This document shows positions 27,161 to 36,495 of a stretch of DNA of 64,000 nucleotides, one piece after another (positions within the stretch are counted from its first letter, which is position 1; every line of letters starts with the position of its first letter). A program made the translations under genes and the position numbers. The DNA comes from Ignavibacteria bacterium (GTDB lineage Bacteria > Bacteroidota > Ignavibacteria > Ignavibacteriales > Ignavibacteriaceae). The notes below the pieces were generated by a model. The model did not search any database. It worked only from the letters and a program-made list of their open reading frames with translations, and was not told the origin of the DNA. Where the stretch lies: the NCBI GenBank assembly GCA_021286645.1, contig JAJTBZ010000022.1:21272-85271 (forward strand), written 5' to 3'.

Positions 27161-30100
27161 TCAATAGTGTTCCAATACTTCTTTGGTAAACTCTATCAGG
27201 TATTCAATTGACCGTTCGGGTACGTTAAATACCTGGTTAATTTGCAACTTTATAGATTCGGCTGACTGTACCAGCTGAATCTGTTTCGGGTACTTTGTGT
27301 TAATTAACCCGATAAGCTTCATGAATGAAGTCTGGTAATACTCTTCATTTGTTCCACGGGGTAAAATAATAAGAACCCGTTTTTGTTGAATAATTACCCG
27401 TTCAAACATCGCGCGCGAAGCGTAAAAACGAAGTTCCGCGCTGATGATAAGTCGTTTAACCAACTGAGGCATAACGCCAAAACGGTCGAGCATTTCTTCT
27501 TCAAGCTCCCTGATCTCATCAATACCCTTAACAGAAAACAGCGCCGTGTAATACGAAAGTCTGTCCATCTGATCGGGTATATAAGCTTTGGGTATCCCGA
27601 TTTCGAAATATGCCTCGATAGTTGTTTCGGGTAATTGCTTTGAAGCAGGTAAATCTTTGAACAGTGCCTGAAATTCTTCCTGTTTTAATTCTTCAACCGA
27701 TTCATTAATCAGTTTAATGTATAAATCGAAACCTATTTCATTAATAAACCCGGTTTGTTCATTCCCGAGCAGGTTACCGGCACCGCGTATTTCCAGATCG
27801 CGCATGGCAAGCTGAAAACCAGCGCCCAGCTCCGTATGATCTTCAACCGCCTGCAGCCTGCGCGCGGTAGTTTTTTGCAAAGCGTTCCGCGAAGGTATCA
27901 GAAAGTATGCGTACGCCTGCCGGTCACTACGTCCCACACGGCCCCGCAACTGATGCAGCTCGGCAAGCCCGAACCGGTCGGCGCGATTGATAATAATGGT
28001 ATTTACGCTCGGTATATCGAGTCCCGATTCAATTATCTTTGTAGCAAGCAAAATATTGTATTTACGGTGTAAGAAGCCGTGAAACACATCTTCGAGCTGC
28101 GCGGGTTTCATTTGCCCGTGTGCTATGGCTATATTAGCCTCGGGGACAAGTTTCTTAATATAGTCTGCAAATTTCTGAATTGTCATTACACGATCATGAA
28201 CCACATACACCTGCCCGTCACGTTTAAGTTCATTCAGTATCCACTGACGGATATTGGCATTTTCAAACGATTCCACACGTGAATACACCGGCTGCCTGTT
28301 TGAAGGCGGTGTGGCGAGAATGGAAAGATCGCGCGCGCCCAAAAGCGATAGGTTTAACGTACGTGGAATTGGCGTGGCGGTCATGGTTAAAATATCCACG
28401 TTCAATTTATAGGAGCGCAGTTTTTCTTTTGAAGCCACACCAAAGCGGTGTTCCTCATCAATTATCAGTAATCCCAGGTCACGGAATGCGACATCTTTTG
28501 AAAGAATGCGGTGCGTGCCAATTACGATATCAATTGCACCATCTTTAAGTTTTTGCACTATTTCCGTCTGCTCAGCTTTCGTTTGGAACCTGCTTAACGC
28601 AGCAATAGTAACCGGGAACTGTGAAAGGCGATCGGAGAATGTATTATAATGCTGCTCCGCCAAAATTGTTGTGGGCACCAGTATAGCGGCCTGTTTGCCA
28701 TCCTGCACGGCCTTAAATGCAGCGCGTATTGCAATTTCCGTTTTACCAAATCCTACATCACCGCATACCAGGCGGTCCATTGGCGTTGCAGTTTCCATAT
28801 CCGTCTTCACTTCACTCGTTACCCGCGACTGGTCAACAGTATCTTCATACATAAACGAGGCTTCCAGTTCCTGCTGCCAGGTAGTATCGGGGCTGAACGG
28901 GAACCCGCGACTCATTTTCCTTTTCGCGTACAGGTCAATAAGCTCTTTCGCGGCTTCTTTAATTTTCCGCTTCGCTTTTTTCTTCTTGTTGCTCCAGTCC
29001 TGCGTACCCAACGTAGAAAGTGTCGGCGAGACACCCTCTTTTGCCGAAAACCGTTTTACCAGGTGCAGGTAATTCAAATTTACATAGACAATACCGCCTT
29101 CGGCGTATTGCAATTTCATTGACTCCTGCTCTACATCGCCGATATGAATAGATTCGAGTCCCAGGTACCGTGCAATACCATATTCTTCATGAACAACAAA
29201 ATCACCTGCTTTAATCGCATCGAGCGCGCGGTTCTTCTTTAGTTGTTTCTTCTTCTTTTCCGGCAGACGGGTACGGTATGGTTTATTGAATACCTGATAG
29301 TCGGTAAGCAGCAGAAGTTTTTCTGATTTGTTAACAAACCCTTCTTTTACCGGCAGCATTACAATTTTCAGTGTACCGGAGTCCAGAAAATCTTCAAGTT
29401 TGTTTTTCGAATCCTCGAACAACGAGCGCAGGCGCGTAGATTGTAATTCGTTTTCTACCGCCATATACACGGTATAGCCGCGCTGTACGAAGGAAGTGAT
29501 TTCATTAAAAAGAATTTTATAATTGGAATTGATTGCAGGCGCCTCAGAAAGACCCAGTTCTACCCTCTCAACGGCCGAACCCAATGTTTCTTCAACGATA
29601 AATCGCGCTGTAAGGCCCGCTGCATATTTCTGCAGGAGCGCGGCGGCATGTATTCCATCGGGTGCTGCGGCTGTTTCCGTTTCCGGCTTCTCCGGTGGAA
29701 TATCGAATAATAAACTATCTTCAAAATTCCCGTCAACCGCAGTACCGGGTGTATCTTCTTCATCGGGTGCTATATCAACCGCGGCCCATTCTGCTTCAAG
29801 GCTGTTAAAAAACACCACAGGTGAATCGAGATAATCGAAAATCCGCATGGGCGGGCATTCGGTTTCTTCTTCGGGCGTAAAGTGCGGGGCCAACGTGGCG
29901 TGCCCGGCAAAATCGATGGAGCGTTGGCTCTCGGGATCGAAGTACCGGATAGATTCTACAAAATCGCCATCAAATTCAAGACGAACGGGCACCCGCTCAC
30001 TATAGGACCAGAAATCAATAATCGCTCCCCGCTTGGCATACGAACCCGGTTCTTCGGCAAACTGCCCGCTCTGATAATTAAATAAATTCAGGTATTCCAA

Positions 30101-30550
30101 CAGTTCATTGTAGGTCATGGAGGAGCCGGTTTTTATTTGCAGCAGCTGACTTACCATTTCATTTTGCCGTGGCAGCTGTGCGGTAAGGATTTGGTAGGTG
30201 GCAATAAGGATAGCCTTATCCCTTTTTCCCAGTTCCGTTACCCGTTCCTGCAGGCTGGTAGCAGAATATGAACTGAAAGCGAGTACTAAATCCTGATGCC
30301 CCAATAAGGAAAGCTCTACTTCTGCCTCCTGAACTCTTCGTACATCCGGTAAAAGGATTAGCACATGTTTACTCTGTTCGCTGCATGTAATTGCAGCCAG
30401 GGATTTTGCCGCGCCCGTTAACGCGCTTACGCGTAAGGTACCCCCGGCTGGTGTTGCCCCCAGCATCTTTTGAATTGTTGGTAATTGCGAATGTAAATAA
30501 CCGGTATAGTTTTGCATGGTCTTTATAGTATTATCCAAAACAGCGGGCAT
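27161..30550 (-). CDS. mfd: Transcription-repair coupling factor
   Basis: Mfd removes RNA polymerase stalled at DNA lesions and recruits UvrA. The 1129 residues follow the family layout: N-terminal UvrB-like region (about 1-340; ALTGAAKSLAAI and YAKRGAIIDFW), an RNA-polymerase-interacting domain of CarD type (about 455-540; GDFVVHEEYGIARYLGLE), RecG-like helicase domains with Walker A GDVGFGKTEIA, box DEEHRFG, TATPIPRTL and QLRGRVGRSDR, and a C-terminal regulatory domain (about 980-1120). The start codon is uncertain; ATG 30550 is used, with an internal Met at residue 12 as alternative. It begins 37 bases after the Sel1-repeat gene on the same strand, so the two are probably one operon. Confidence 0.96.
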   Translation of the reverse strand: MPAVLDNTIKTMQNYTGYLHSQLPTIQKMLGATPAGGTLRVSALTGAAKSLAAITCSEQSKHVLILLPDVRRVQEAEVELSLLGHQDLVLAFSSYSATSLQERVTELGKRDKAILIATYQILTAQLPRQNEMVSQLLQIKTGSSMTYNELLEYLNLFNYQSGQFAEEPGSYAKRGAIIDFWSYSERVPVRLEFDGDFVESIRYFDPESQRSIDFAGHATLAPHFTPEEETECPPMRIFDYLDSPVVFFNSLEAEWAAVDIAPDEEDTPGTAVDGNFEDSLLFDIPPEKPETETAAAPDGIHAAALLQKYAAGLTARFIVEETLGSAVERVELGLSEAPAINSNYKILFNEITSFVQRGYTVYMAVENELQSTRLRSLFEDSKNKLEDFLDSGTLKIVMLPVKEGFVNKSEKLLLLTDYQVFNKPYRTRLPEKKKKQLKKNRALDAIKAGDFVVHEEYGIARYLGLESIHIGDVEQESMKLQYAEGGIVYVNLNYLHLVKRFSAKEGVSPTLSTLGTQDWSNKKKKAKRKIKEAAKELIDLYAKRKMSRGFPFSPDTTWQQELEASFMYEDTVDQSRVTSEVKTDMETATPMDRLVCGDVGFGKTEIAIRAAFKAVQDGKQAAILVPTTILAEQHYNTFSDRLSQFPVTIAALSRFQTKAEQTEIVQKLKDGAIDIVIGTHRILSKDVAFRDLGLLIIDEEHRFGVASKEKLRSYKLNVDILTMTATPIPRTLNLSLLGARDLSILATPPSNRQPVYSRVESFENANIRQWILNELKRDGQVYVVHDRVMTIQKFADYIKKLVPEANIAIAHGQMKPAQLEDVFHGFLHRKYNILLATKIIESGLDIPSVNTIIINRADRFGLAELHQLRGRVGRSDRQAYAYFLIPSRNALQKTTARRLQAVEDHTELGAGFQLAMRDLEIRGAGNLLGNEQTGFINEIGFDLYIKLINESVEELKQEEFQALFKDLPASKQLPETTIEAYFEIGIPKAYIPDQMDRLSYYTALFSVKGIDEIRELEEEMLDRFGVMPQLVKRLIISAELRFYASRAMFERVIIQQKRVLIILPRGTNEEYYQTSFMKLIGLINTKYPKQIQLVQSAESIKLQINQVFNVPERSIEYLIEFTKEVLEHY

Positions 30551-30587
30551 ATCCCCGGCACCCTGGGGTTCCGAATGCCTGTTCTGT

Positions 30588-32180
30588 TTATTTTTCTTCG
30601 TTTGGTTTTATAAAAATACTGTCTTTCGGCCGTAATTCATCCAGCATACGACGTATGGAAGAAGAAGCCGCGTTGCTGCCCCTGTACGATGCCTGCCGAT
30701 AATAGCGAACTGCCTCGCGTTTACTCATGGAAACACAGAGGCCTTTCTCGTACATATAACCCAAAAGCACTTCGGCTAAAACCGAGCCGGATGAGTCAGC
30801 CATTTTCACAGTCTCCAGAGGCATTACCTGTCCGCACTCGCCTGTAGTTAATAAACGGGCAATAGAAAGCCGCAGCAGGCCTTCCGCACTGCCTGCTTTA
30901 CCCGCCCTTAGCCAATAACTGTATGCCTTTTCTCTATCGGCCTTAATTGGTGTTCCGGTAAAGTAACATTGCCCAAGTTCCAGCAGCGAAGGAAGATGTC
31001 CCTTCTGTGCAGCCTCGTCAAGAAACTTCACCAATTTATCCTCAGAAAGCAGGGTATTGTAACCGAGCGCGTTTAACATAGCGAATGAAAATAATGCATC
31101 GGGATCTTTCTTTTCGGCCAGGGCATACATTTCACTCAGCACATTTTTATGGTCAATTAGCCGACTAATACTAATACCGGCTAGAGAAGATTCCAACCTG
31201 AGCGCGCGCAAATAATACATAAGCGCTTTTATATTATGCCGGGGCACATATATACCTTTTTCGAAAAACCTGCCGAGATATAAATTTGCCTCCGGGCTGC
31301 CCGCTAAAGCAGCAAAATGTAATTTTTGTAAAATTTCCGCGGGCGGAGTCAATTCGAGTGAGTCGATTCCGATTAAGCCTAAATTGTATTTTGTTTCACT
31401 GCCGTTCGCCTTTAACGCTCGCATAAAAAACGCTGAATCTGATGGCAGTGAGGAAGTATCCTTTGTTAACTCTAAAATTTCCATACCGGGCATACCGAGC
31501 TGTGCCGGTGAAGTTTTTACTACCTGCGAGCGGTCAAAAACATATTTCTGCTCCTTGGTGTCAGCACCGGTGGCGGATTTTATTTCCGGTTCCATGTAAA
31601 TTTCGCGCATACGGCGCAGCACTTCAATAGCGGGAGTAAAACCCTTGCCCGCGGCGCGTTTAATCCACACGAAGGCGGAATCGGTATTACGGGGCAGTAC
31701 CATATTATCCAGATAGTAGAGCCCCATTGCATATTCGGCGTCGGTCATGCCATAAGAGGCCGCGCGCCGGTAAAAATTGTATGCAATAAATGGATTCCAC
31801 TCACCCATATTACCGGAGTTATAGAAAACTCCCAGATTGTATAATGCAGCGGGAAGATCCTGTTCTGCTGCTTTGCGTATCCAGTACAGTGCCTTAACCG
31901 TATCTGTTTCAAACCCATCACCCAGCATATAGCGCAGGCCCAGTTCATGCTGCGCGAACGCGTCACCGGAATTTGCCTTTTGTACAAGATAAAACAGCGC
32001 CTGAAATTTATACGAATACTCAGGAATATACAGGTGATACAAAGACATCCACCAGTTTTTATTACGGTGGGCGAGGCTTTCTACCAGGGTATCCTGAGTT
32101 TTACGGGCTGAGCGGCTTTGCGCGAAACTACCGGCAGTACATGTACAAACAATAAGCAGAAGTAAAAGAAGTTTTCTCAT
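30588..32180 (-). CDS. Exported Sel1-repeat protein
   Basis: The start is placed at the Met of MRKLLLLLLIVCTC (32180), giving a clean signal peptide with likely cleavage after SFAQ; an upstream frame adds only six residues. The 530-residue protein is made largely of Sel1-like (TPR-type) helical repeats of about 36 residues, with consensus elements such as AQHELGLRYMLGDGFETD, ALYNLGVFYNSG, ANLYLGRFFEKG and AEVLLGYMYEKG. These repeats form a solenoid that binds other proteins, so it is probably a periplasmic scaffold or regulator. Partners are unknown. It lies upstream of mfd on the same strand, with repeat array 2 in front of its promoter region. Confidence 0.88.
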   Translation of the reverse strand: MRKLLLLLLIVCTCTAGSFAQSRSARKTQDTLVESLAHRNKNWWMSLYHLYIPEYSYKFQALFYLVQKANSGDAFAQHELGLRYMLGDGFETDTVKALYWIRKAAEQDLPAALYNLGVFYNSGNMGEWNPFIAYNFYRRAASYGMTDAEYAMGLYYLDNMVLPRNTDSAFVWIKRAAGKGFTPAIEVLRRMREIYMEPEIKSATGADTKEQKYVFDRSQVVKTSPAQLGMPGMEILELTKDTSSLPSDSAFFMRALKANGSETKYNLGLIGIDSLELTPPAEILQKLHFAALAGSPEANLYLGRFFEKGIYVPRHNIKALMYYLRALRLESSLAGISISRLIDHKNVLSEMYALAEKKDPDALFSFAMLNALGYNTLLSEDKLVKFLDEAAQKGHLPSLLELGQCYFTGTPIKADREKAYSYWLRAGKAGSAEGLLRLSIARLLTTGECGQVMPLETVKMADSSGSVLAEVLLGYMYEKGLCVSMSKREAVRYYRQASYRGSNAASSSIRRMLDELRPKDSIFIKPNEEK

Positions 32181-32344
32181 TATCATCACAATTTGCATTC
32201 TGTATCAAAGCGCCTGAAAACAGCGTACGGTGCTTGGTGGGGCAGCATATGCTAAAGGCAATTCATTCGGCCTCTAAAATATGATAAATATCAATAGTCA
32301 GCAATGCAGTTTTATGGTTAAAAAGGGAAGATACCTGCACCCGC

Positions 32345-32940
32345 GGCCGGATGTATCGAAATGACCCCGGCAATTAATAGATTCTGTATCGATCCTACGG
32401 ATCTTTATATAATTTTTGGGTGATTGTTTTCTACAGATATATCGTCCCCATGGGACTTAGAAATGCTGCTGTGGGGTTTTCATGTTTCTTTATATTCATC
32501 GCCGTTGGTGATTTCGATACGCCTGCGGCTACTCAATCACCCAGTTCTTAAATACCAAACAGCGCACCACCAAAGGTCATTGAGTCTCCGGCCAGATGCG
32601 GTAAAGCACGCGCCGTGGTAAACCCGGGCCGGATGTATCGAAATGACCGGGATGTGGCTTCGATACGCCTTCGGCTACCCAATCACCCAGTTCTGAAATG
32701 CTAAACAGCGCACCACGAAAGGTCATTGAGTCTCCGGCCAGATGCGGCAAAACCAGCGCCGTGGTTAACACAGGCCGGATGTATCGAAATGACCGGAATG
32801 CGCCTTCGATACGCCTTCGGCTACTCTGCAACCAAGTTCTGAAATACAAAACAGCGCACCATAAAAGGTCATTGAGTGTCCGGCCAGATGCGGTAAAGCA
32901 CGCGCCGTGGCAATCCCAGGCCGGATGTATCGAAATGACC
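32345..32940 (+). repeat. Palindromic repeat array 2
   Basis: This array has the same A, B and C elements as array 1, in the plus orientation: right half of a B (32345-32366); C (about 32367-32506; GATCC-TAC-GGATC at 32391-32403 and GTCCC-CAT-GGGAC at 32444-32456); A 32507-32541; B 32575-32648; partial A about 32658-32687; B 32721-32794; partial A about 32804-32831; B 32867-32940. The three full B elements are exactly 146 bases apart. The array fills the gap between the Sel1 gene and the 3' end of the DUF4143 ATPase; 32181-32344 shows no gene. Confidence 0.9.
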
Positions 32941-32964
32941 GGGCAATAGTTTAATCACACCAAC

Positions 32965-34128
32965 TTACTCTAAATCAGTAATAGTTTTTAGAAACCGTTC
33001 AAGGCCGCACACGGTTACCCCATTAGGAGCGGGATACTCATCTGCCCGCGGAATAACAATATATGAGCGTGCCGGCGATAAATCGGCAATAGTCTCGTAA
33101 AATCCTCTGGATGGTACCGGGGCCAACGAAAATTTTATTTCTGCTACCAATATCGGCTGCAGACCCTTTACCACCACTATATCGGCTTCCGCGCCGTGCG
33201 ATGTCCTGTAGAAGTATAAGGCAAATCCTGTTGGCAAACTGCCTGCGACCTGCTCTATTACATATCCTTCCCAGGCTGCACCGGCAGCAGGGTGACCCAG
33301 TAATTCCTGTAGATCGCCTATATCCAGAAGAGCCATAAACAAACCGGAATCGCGTATATATACCTTTGGTGTTTTTACCAAACGCTTTTTCGCGTTAACA
33401 AACCAGGGCTGCAACAATCGTACATGAAAAGATGCGCTCAGGTAGTCAATGTACCGTTTCACGGTAGGCACACTTACACCCAGCGAGGCGGCAAGAATGG
33501 ACTGATTCAACAGTCCCGCCTGCGAGTGTGCCAGCATCCGCCAAAGGTTACTAATGGTATGCTGGTTAAAGCCGGTCCCGAATATATTGGCGGCTTCCAT
33601 CTGGCTGTAGCTTTGTATATATGATTTTCGCCACTGCATCGAGTGCAGGTTATCGGCAGCAAGAAAAGAACGGGGAAATCCACCACGCAGCAGGTGGGTA
33701 TCTGTTTGCGTTCCTTCCGGCAATTCGGTTAACAGGAACGGACTAATTTCTATGAACTCAACCCTGCCGGTAAGATACTCCGATACACCGTGGATAAACT
33801 GCGGCGCTGCAGAACCAAGAAGCAGAAAACGGCCGTTTACACCAAGGGCATCCATAGCGGGACGCAACTCCCGGAATAAATCCGGTTTTGCCTGTACTTC
33901 ATCAATTATTATTAATACATTGGCGAACCGTTCAAAAAATGCATGGGGATCGGTAAGTTTACGGTAATCTCTCGAGTCTTCCATATCGAGGTAAATAGAG
34001 TCCGGGTGTAATTTTACTATCTCACGGGCAATAGTCGTTTTACCCGATTGCCTCGGCCCAACCAACGCGCACGCCGGGTTATTTTCCAACGCGGTCTCAA
34101 TACGATGAATATATTTTCTGGTAATCAT
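32965..34128 (-). CDS. AAA-type ATPase with DUF4143 domain
   Basis: The 387-residue protein has an N-terminal P-loop ATPase: Walker A VGPRQSGKTT (about 23-32), Walker B LIIIDEVQ (about 72-79) and LLLGSAAPQ (sensor 1). The C-terminal half matches the DUF4143 layout, with a winged-helix-like stretch (ILAASLGVSVPTVKRYIDYL) followed by the restriction-endonuclease-like part (GYVIEQVA, GAEADIVVV, VAEIKFS). Such proteins are widespread and their function is not settled. The gene is isolated, bracketed by repeat arrays 2 and 3 in the same orientation, with a perfect inverted repeat just upstream. The endonuclease-like residues E...D...ExK appear present (AEADIVV...VAEIK), so nuclease activity cannot be excluded. 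Confidence 0.85.
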   Translation of the reverse strand: MITRKYIHRIETALENNPACALVGPRQSGKTTIAREIVKLHPDSIYLDMEDSRDYRKLTDPHAFFERFANVLIIIDEVQAKPDLFRELRPAMDALGVNGRFLLLGSAAPQFIHGVSEYLTGRVEFIEISPFLLTELPEGTQTDTHLLRGGFPRSFLAADNLHSMQWRKSYIQSYSQMEAANIFGTGFNQHTISNLWRMLAHSQAGLLNQSILAASLGVSVPTVKRYIDYLSASFHVRLLQPWFVNAKKRLVKTPKVYIRDSGLFMALLDIGDLQELLGHPAAGAAWEGYVIEQVAGSLPTGFALYFYRTSHGAEADIVVVKGLQPILVAEIKFSLAPVPSRGFYETIADLSPARSYIVIPRADEYPAPNGVTVCGLERFLKTITDLE

Positions 34129-34148
34129 ATTCTCAAAATACCCGATAT

Positions 34149-34185
34149 CCGTGTAAATTTAAAATGAAATATTAAATTTACACGG
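34149..34185. promoter_or_regulatory. Perfect 14-bp inverted repeat upstream of the DUF4143 gene
   Basis: CCGTGTAAATTTAA (34149-34162) and its exact reverse complement (34172-34185) flank a 9-base spacer. The right-to-left reading gene starts at 34128, only 20 bases away, so the site overlaps the expected promoter or leader. It is AT-rich inside and could be an operator, perhaps for self-regulation, or a hairpin in the leader RNA. Confidence 0.65.
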
Positions 34186-34216
34186 TAGAGTCAGTCCTTT
34201 TACTGCTCAATCGCCG

Positions 34217-34795
34217 GCCTCCGATACGCCTTCGGCTACTCAATCACCAAATTCTAAAATGCAAAAAGCCGTACCACCAAAGGTCATTGAGTGTCCGGCC
34301 CGCTGCGGCAAAACCAACGCCGTGGCAATCCTGGGCCGGATGTATCGAAATGACCCGGGCAATAATAGATTCTGTGTCGATCCTACGGATCTTTATAAAA
34401 TTTTTGGGTATCTGTTTTCTACAGATATATCGTGCCTCTGGCACTCTGAAAATCCCTGATAATTTTCATTTCTGTTGTTGGTGATTTCGATACGCCTCCG
34501 GCTACTCAATCACCCAATTCTTAAATACCAAACAGCGCACCACGAAAGGGTCATTGAGTGTCCGGCCGGCTGCGGCAAAACCAACGCCGTGGCAATCCTG
34601 GGCCGGATGTATCGAAATGACCGTACTTCGATACGCCTTCGGCTATCTGCAACCAAGTTCTGAAATGCAAAACGGCGAACCGCAAAAGGTCATTGAGTGT
34701 CCGGCCAGATGCGGCAAAACTAATGCCGTGGTAAACCCGGGCCGGATGTATCGAAATGACCGTGCTTCGATACGCCTGCGGTTGCTCTGCCACAC
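34217..34795 (+). repeat. Palindromic repeat array 3, with a variant C hairpin
   Basis: Plus orientation: partial A 34217-34248; B 34282-34355; C about 34356-34479; A 34480-34514; B 34549-34622; partial A about 34626-34652; B 34688-34761; partial A about 34765-34795. In this C element the second hairpin reads GTGCC-TCT-GGCAC (34432-34444) instead of GTCCC-CAT-GGGAC, so both arms changed together. The GATCC-TAC-GGATC hairpin (34379-34391) is unchanged. Confidence 0.88.
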
Positions 34796-34862
34796 GGTTC
34801 TGAAATGTAATACCGCTATTACCGTATGAATACCCTATATCTAAAAGTATTGCCGTAATAAT

Positions 34863-34905
34863 AAAAAAACCCGTAATACCAATATATATTCTGATATTAC
34901 GGGTT
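34863..34905 (-). terminator. Terminator after the SpoIIAA-like gene
   Basis: On the minus strand an 11-bp stem (plus arms AACCCGTAATA 34868-34878 and 34895-34905) is followed by a run of T (plus-strand A run 34863-34869). It lies about 67 bases beyond the stop codon of the gene at 34972-35367. Confidence 0.8.
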
Positions 34906-34971
34906 AACTAATATTCAAGATCGCTGCTCTCGGAGTTATACCGGAACTTCCACGGAGCAAACCGTTTTCAC

Positions 34972-35367
34972 TTACACTTTATCCGGATCCTTGGCTAAGC
35001 GTATCCATTCTTCGGCAACAGTTTCAAAATTAGAAACAGCCGAAGCATCTATGTAGCGTTCAAATGCGTAAATACCGCTTGTTTGGGCAAGCCGCTTAAA
35101 CTGATTGGCAACCAATGAATTTGGCACCAGCACAGCCGAGCGCTCCATTCCTGCCGATTTAAACAGGCCCTGCCCTTGTACCATTACCTCCTGTGCATCA
35201 GCTAAAAGAGGTTTAAGAGTTCGCATATCGATCAATACCCCAAATTTTTTCGGCGCCCCGGTAAGCGCTTTCTTCGAATCCTCAACCCAGTCCTGTAATT
35301 CGTCGATTTTTATGAAACCTTCGAATACCAGCTTGAACCCGTACCCCTTCTTTTCAATCTTATACAT
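34972..35367 (-). CDS. SpoIIAA/STAS-like protein
   Basis: The start is set at ATG 35367 (MYKIEKKGYG), which has GGAG at a good distance upstream; a longer frame begins at 35418 without a leader. The 131 residues read as an alternating beta-alpha fold: FKLVFEGFIKIDELQDWVEDSK, FGVLIDMRTLKPLLADAQEVM, RSAVLVPNSLVANQFKRLA, FERYIDAS. The central VLIDMRTL strand followed by a helix is like SpoIIAA/STAS-like domains that act in partner switching or lipid association. No conserved phospho-Ser was identified. It is a single gene with its own terminator. Role unknown. Confidence 0.65.
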   Translation of the reverse strand: MYKIEKKGYGFKLVFEGFIKIDELQDWVEDSKKALTGAPKKFGVLIDMRTLKPLLADAQEVMVQGQGLFKSAGMERSAVLVPNSLVANQFKRLAQTSGIYAFERYIDASAVSNFETVAEEWIRLAKDPDKV

Positions 35368-35544
35368 AGAGTAGCTCCAATGATTAATGAATGATAGTAA
35401 AGAGATAATTACGCGCAACCGTTTTATTAACGGTTAGTGCTATTGAGTAAATACATTTTTACGCTTACAAGTTCCAAATACCTTAATTTATACCGCGGAA
35501 CTAATTAAGTGCCGAATTATTTTACGTATCCGCCATAAAATACA

Positions 35545-35572
35545 AAACCCTCCTGAATATTCAAGAGGGTTT
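35545..35572 (-). terminator. Terminator after kdsA
   Basis: Stem AAACCCTC (35545-35552) and GAGGGTTT (35565-35572) with a 12-base loop. On the minus strand the hairpin is followed by TTGTATTTTA, and it lies about 43 bases past the kdsA stop, ending the ridA-to-kdsA operon. A T-rich tract on the plus side (35588-35598) is also present. Confidence 0.7.
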
Positions 35573-35614
35573 GAAACTCAACGAAAATATTTTTTTTTGA
35601 TGTGTTTTTACAAT

Positions 35615-36433
35615 CTATCCACGTTTAACGCGGGTATCAATATCTTTCATTAACGATAGAATTGCTTCTGCATCATCCAGTGGAAGCTGGCTGCCGGCAT
35701 CACTTAATGCCTTAATGGGGTTGGGATGAATCTCCAGAAACAACGCGTCAACACCAACGGCAATTGCCGCCGCGGCAAGTGGTTTGATGTATTTAGGCTG
35801 ACCGCCGGAAAACCCGCCCTGCGATGGTATTTGTACCGCGTGCGTGGCATCCATAACCACCGGGTACCCGCTCTCGCGCATTACCAATAACGAACGCATA
35901 TCAACCACCAGGTTATGATAGCCGAAAAAAGTACCCCGCTCGGTTAACATAATATTATTATTACCGGTGGATGCTACCTTCTGCGCGGCGTGATTCATAT
36001 CCTCGGGTGCAAGAAACTGCCCCTTCTTAATATTTACAATCTTACCCGTTTTACCGGCTGCAATCAACAAATCGGTTTGCCGCGAAAGAAAAGCGGGTAT
36101 CTGCAATATATCAGCGTAATCGGCTGCCATCGGGGCATCCTGCTCGGTATGGATATCGGTTACAATCGGAACATGAAAAGTATTCTTCACTTTTCGGAGT
36201 ATTTCCAACGCGGCCAATGGCTCAAGGCCCGTGAATGACTGTAGGCTTGTACGGTTAGCTTTCTTAAAACTCGATTTAAAAATAAACGGTATTTCCAGTT
36301 TACGGGCAATTTCCTGCAGCCTGCCGGCTGTTTCCATTACTACCGCTTCGCTTTCCACCACGCATGGCCCGGCCAGCAGTACAAACGGCAGACCATCACC
36401 GATACGTATTCCTTCTTTAACATCAATTATCAT
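35615..36433 (-). CDS. kdsA: 3-deoxy-8-phosphooctulonate (KDO-8-P) synthase
   Basis: KdsA condenses phosphoenolpyruvate with arabinose 5-phosphate to make KDO-8-phosphate for the inner core of lipopolysaccharide. The 272 residues show the family hallmarks: LLAGPCVVES, FKSSFKKANRTS, VPIVTDIHTEQDA, LQIPAFLSRQTDL, VNIKKGQF, LTERGTFFGYHNLVVDMRS, and DATHAVQ. Length is normal. The presence of a Cys in AGPCV fits the metal-dependent class, although a full assignment needs the other ligands. It is the last gene of a minus-strand unit with ridA, an acyltransferase and ruvB, starting 62 bases after ruvB. It indicates a Gram-negative outer membrane. Confidence 0.97.
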   Translation of the reverse strand: MIIDVKEGIRIGDGLPFVLLAGPCVVESEAVVMETAGRLQEIARKLEIPFIFKSSFKKANRTSLQSFTGLEPLAALEILRKVKNTFHVPIVTDIHTEQDAPMAADYADILQIPAFLSRQTDLLIAAGKTGKIVNIKKGQFLAPEDMNHAAQKVASTGNNNIMLTERGTFFGYHNLVVDMRSLLVMRESGYPVVMDATHAVQIPSQGGFSGGQPKYIKPLAAAAIAVGVDALFLEIHPNPIKALSDAGSQLPLDDAEAILSLMKDIDTRVKRG

Positions 36434-36495
36434 ACTTTTCCTTCCTTTCTATCCTGTGCCACGACTTACTTTCCATAAGGTGCGGCATTCCCTTA

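Noticed and set aside
32965..34128. DUF4143 ATPase as a transposase of the repeats
   Set aside because: It has an AAA-type P-loop and no HUH or DDE transposase motifs; adjacency to the repeats does not show that it moves them.
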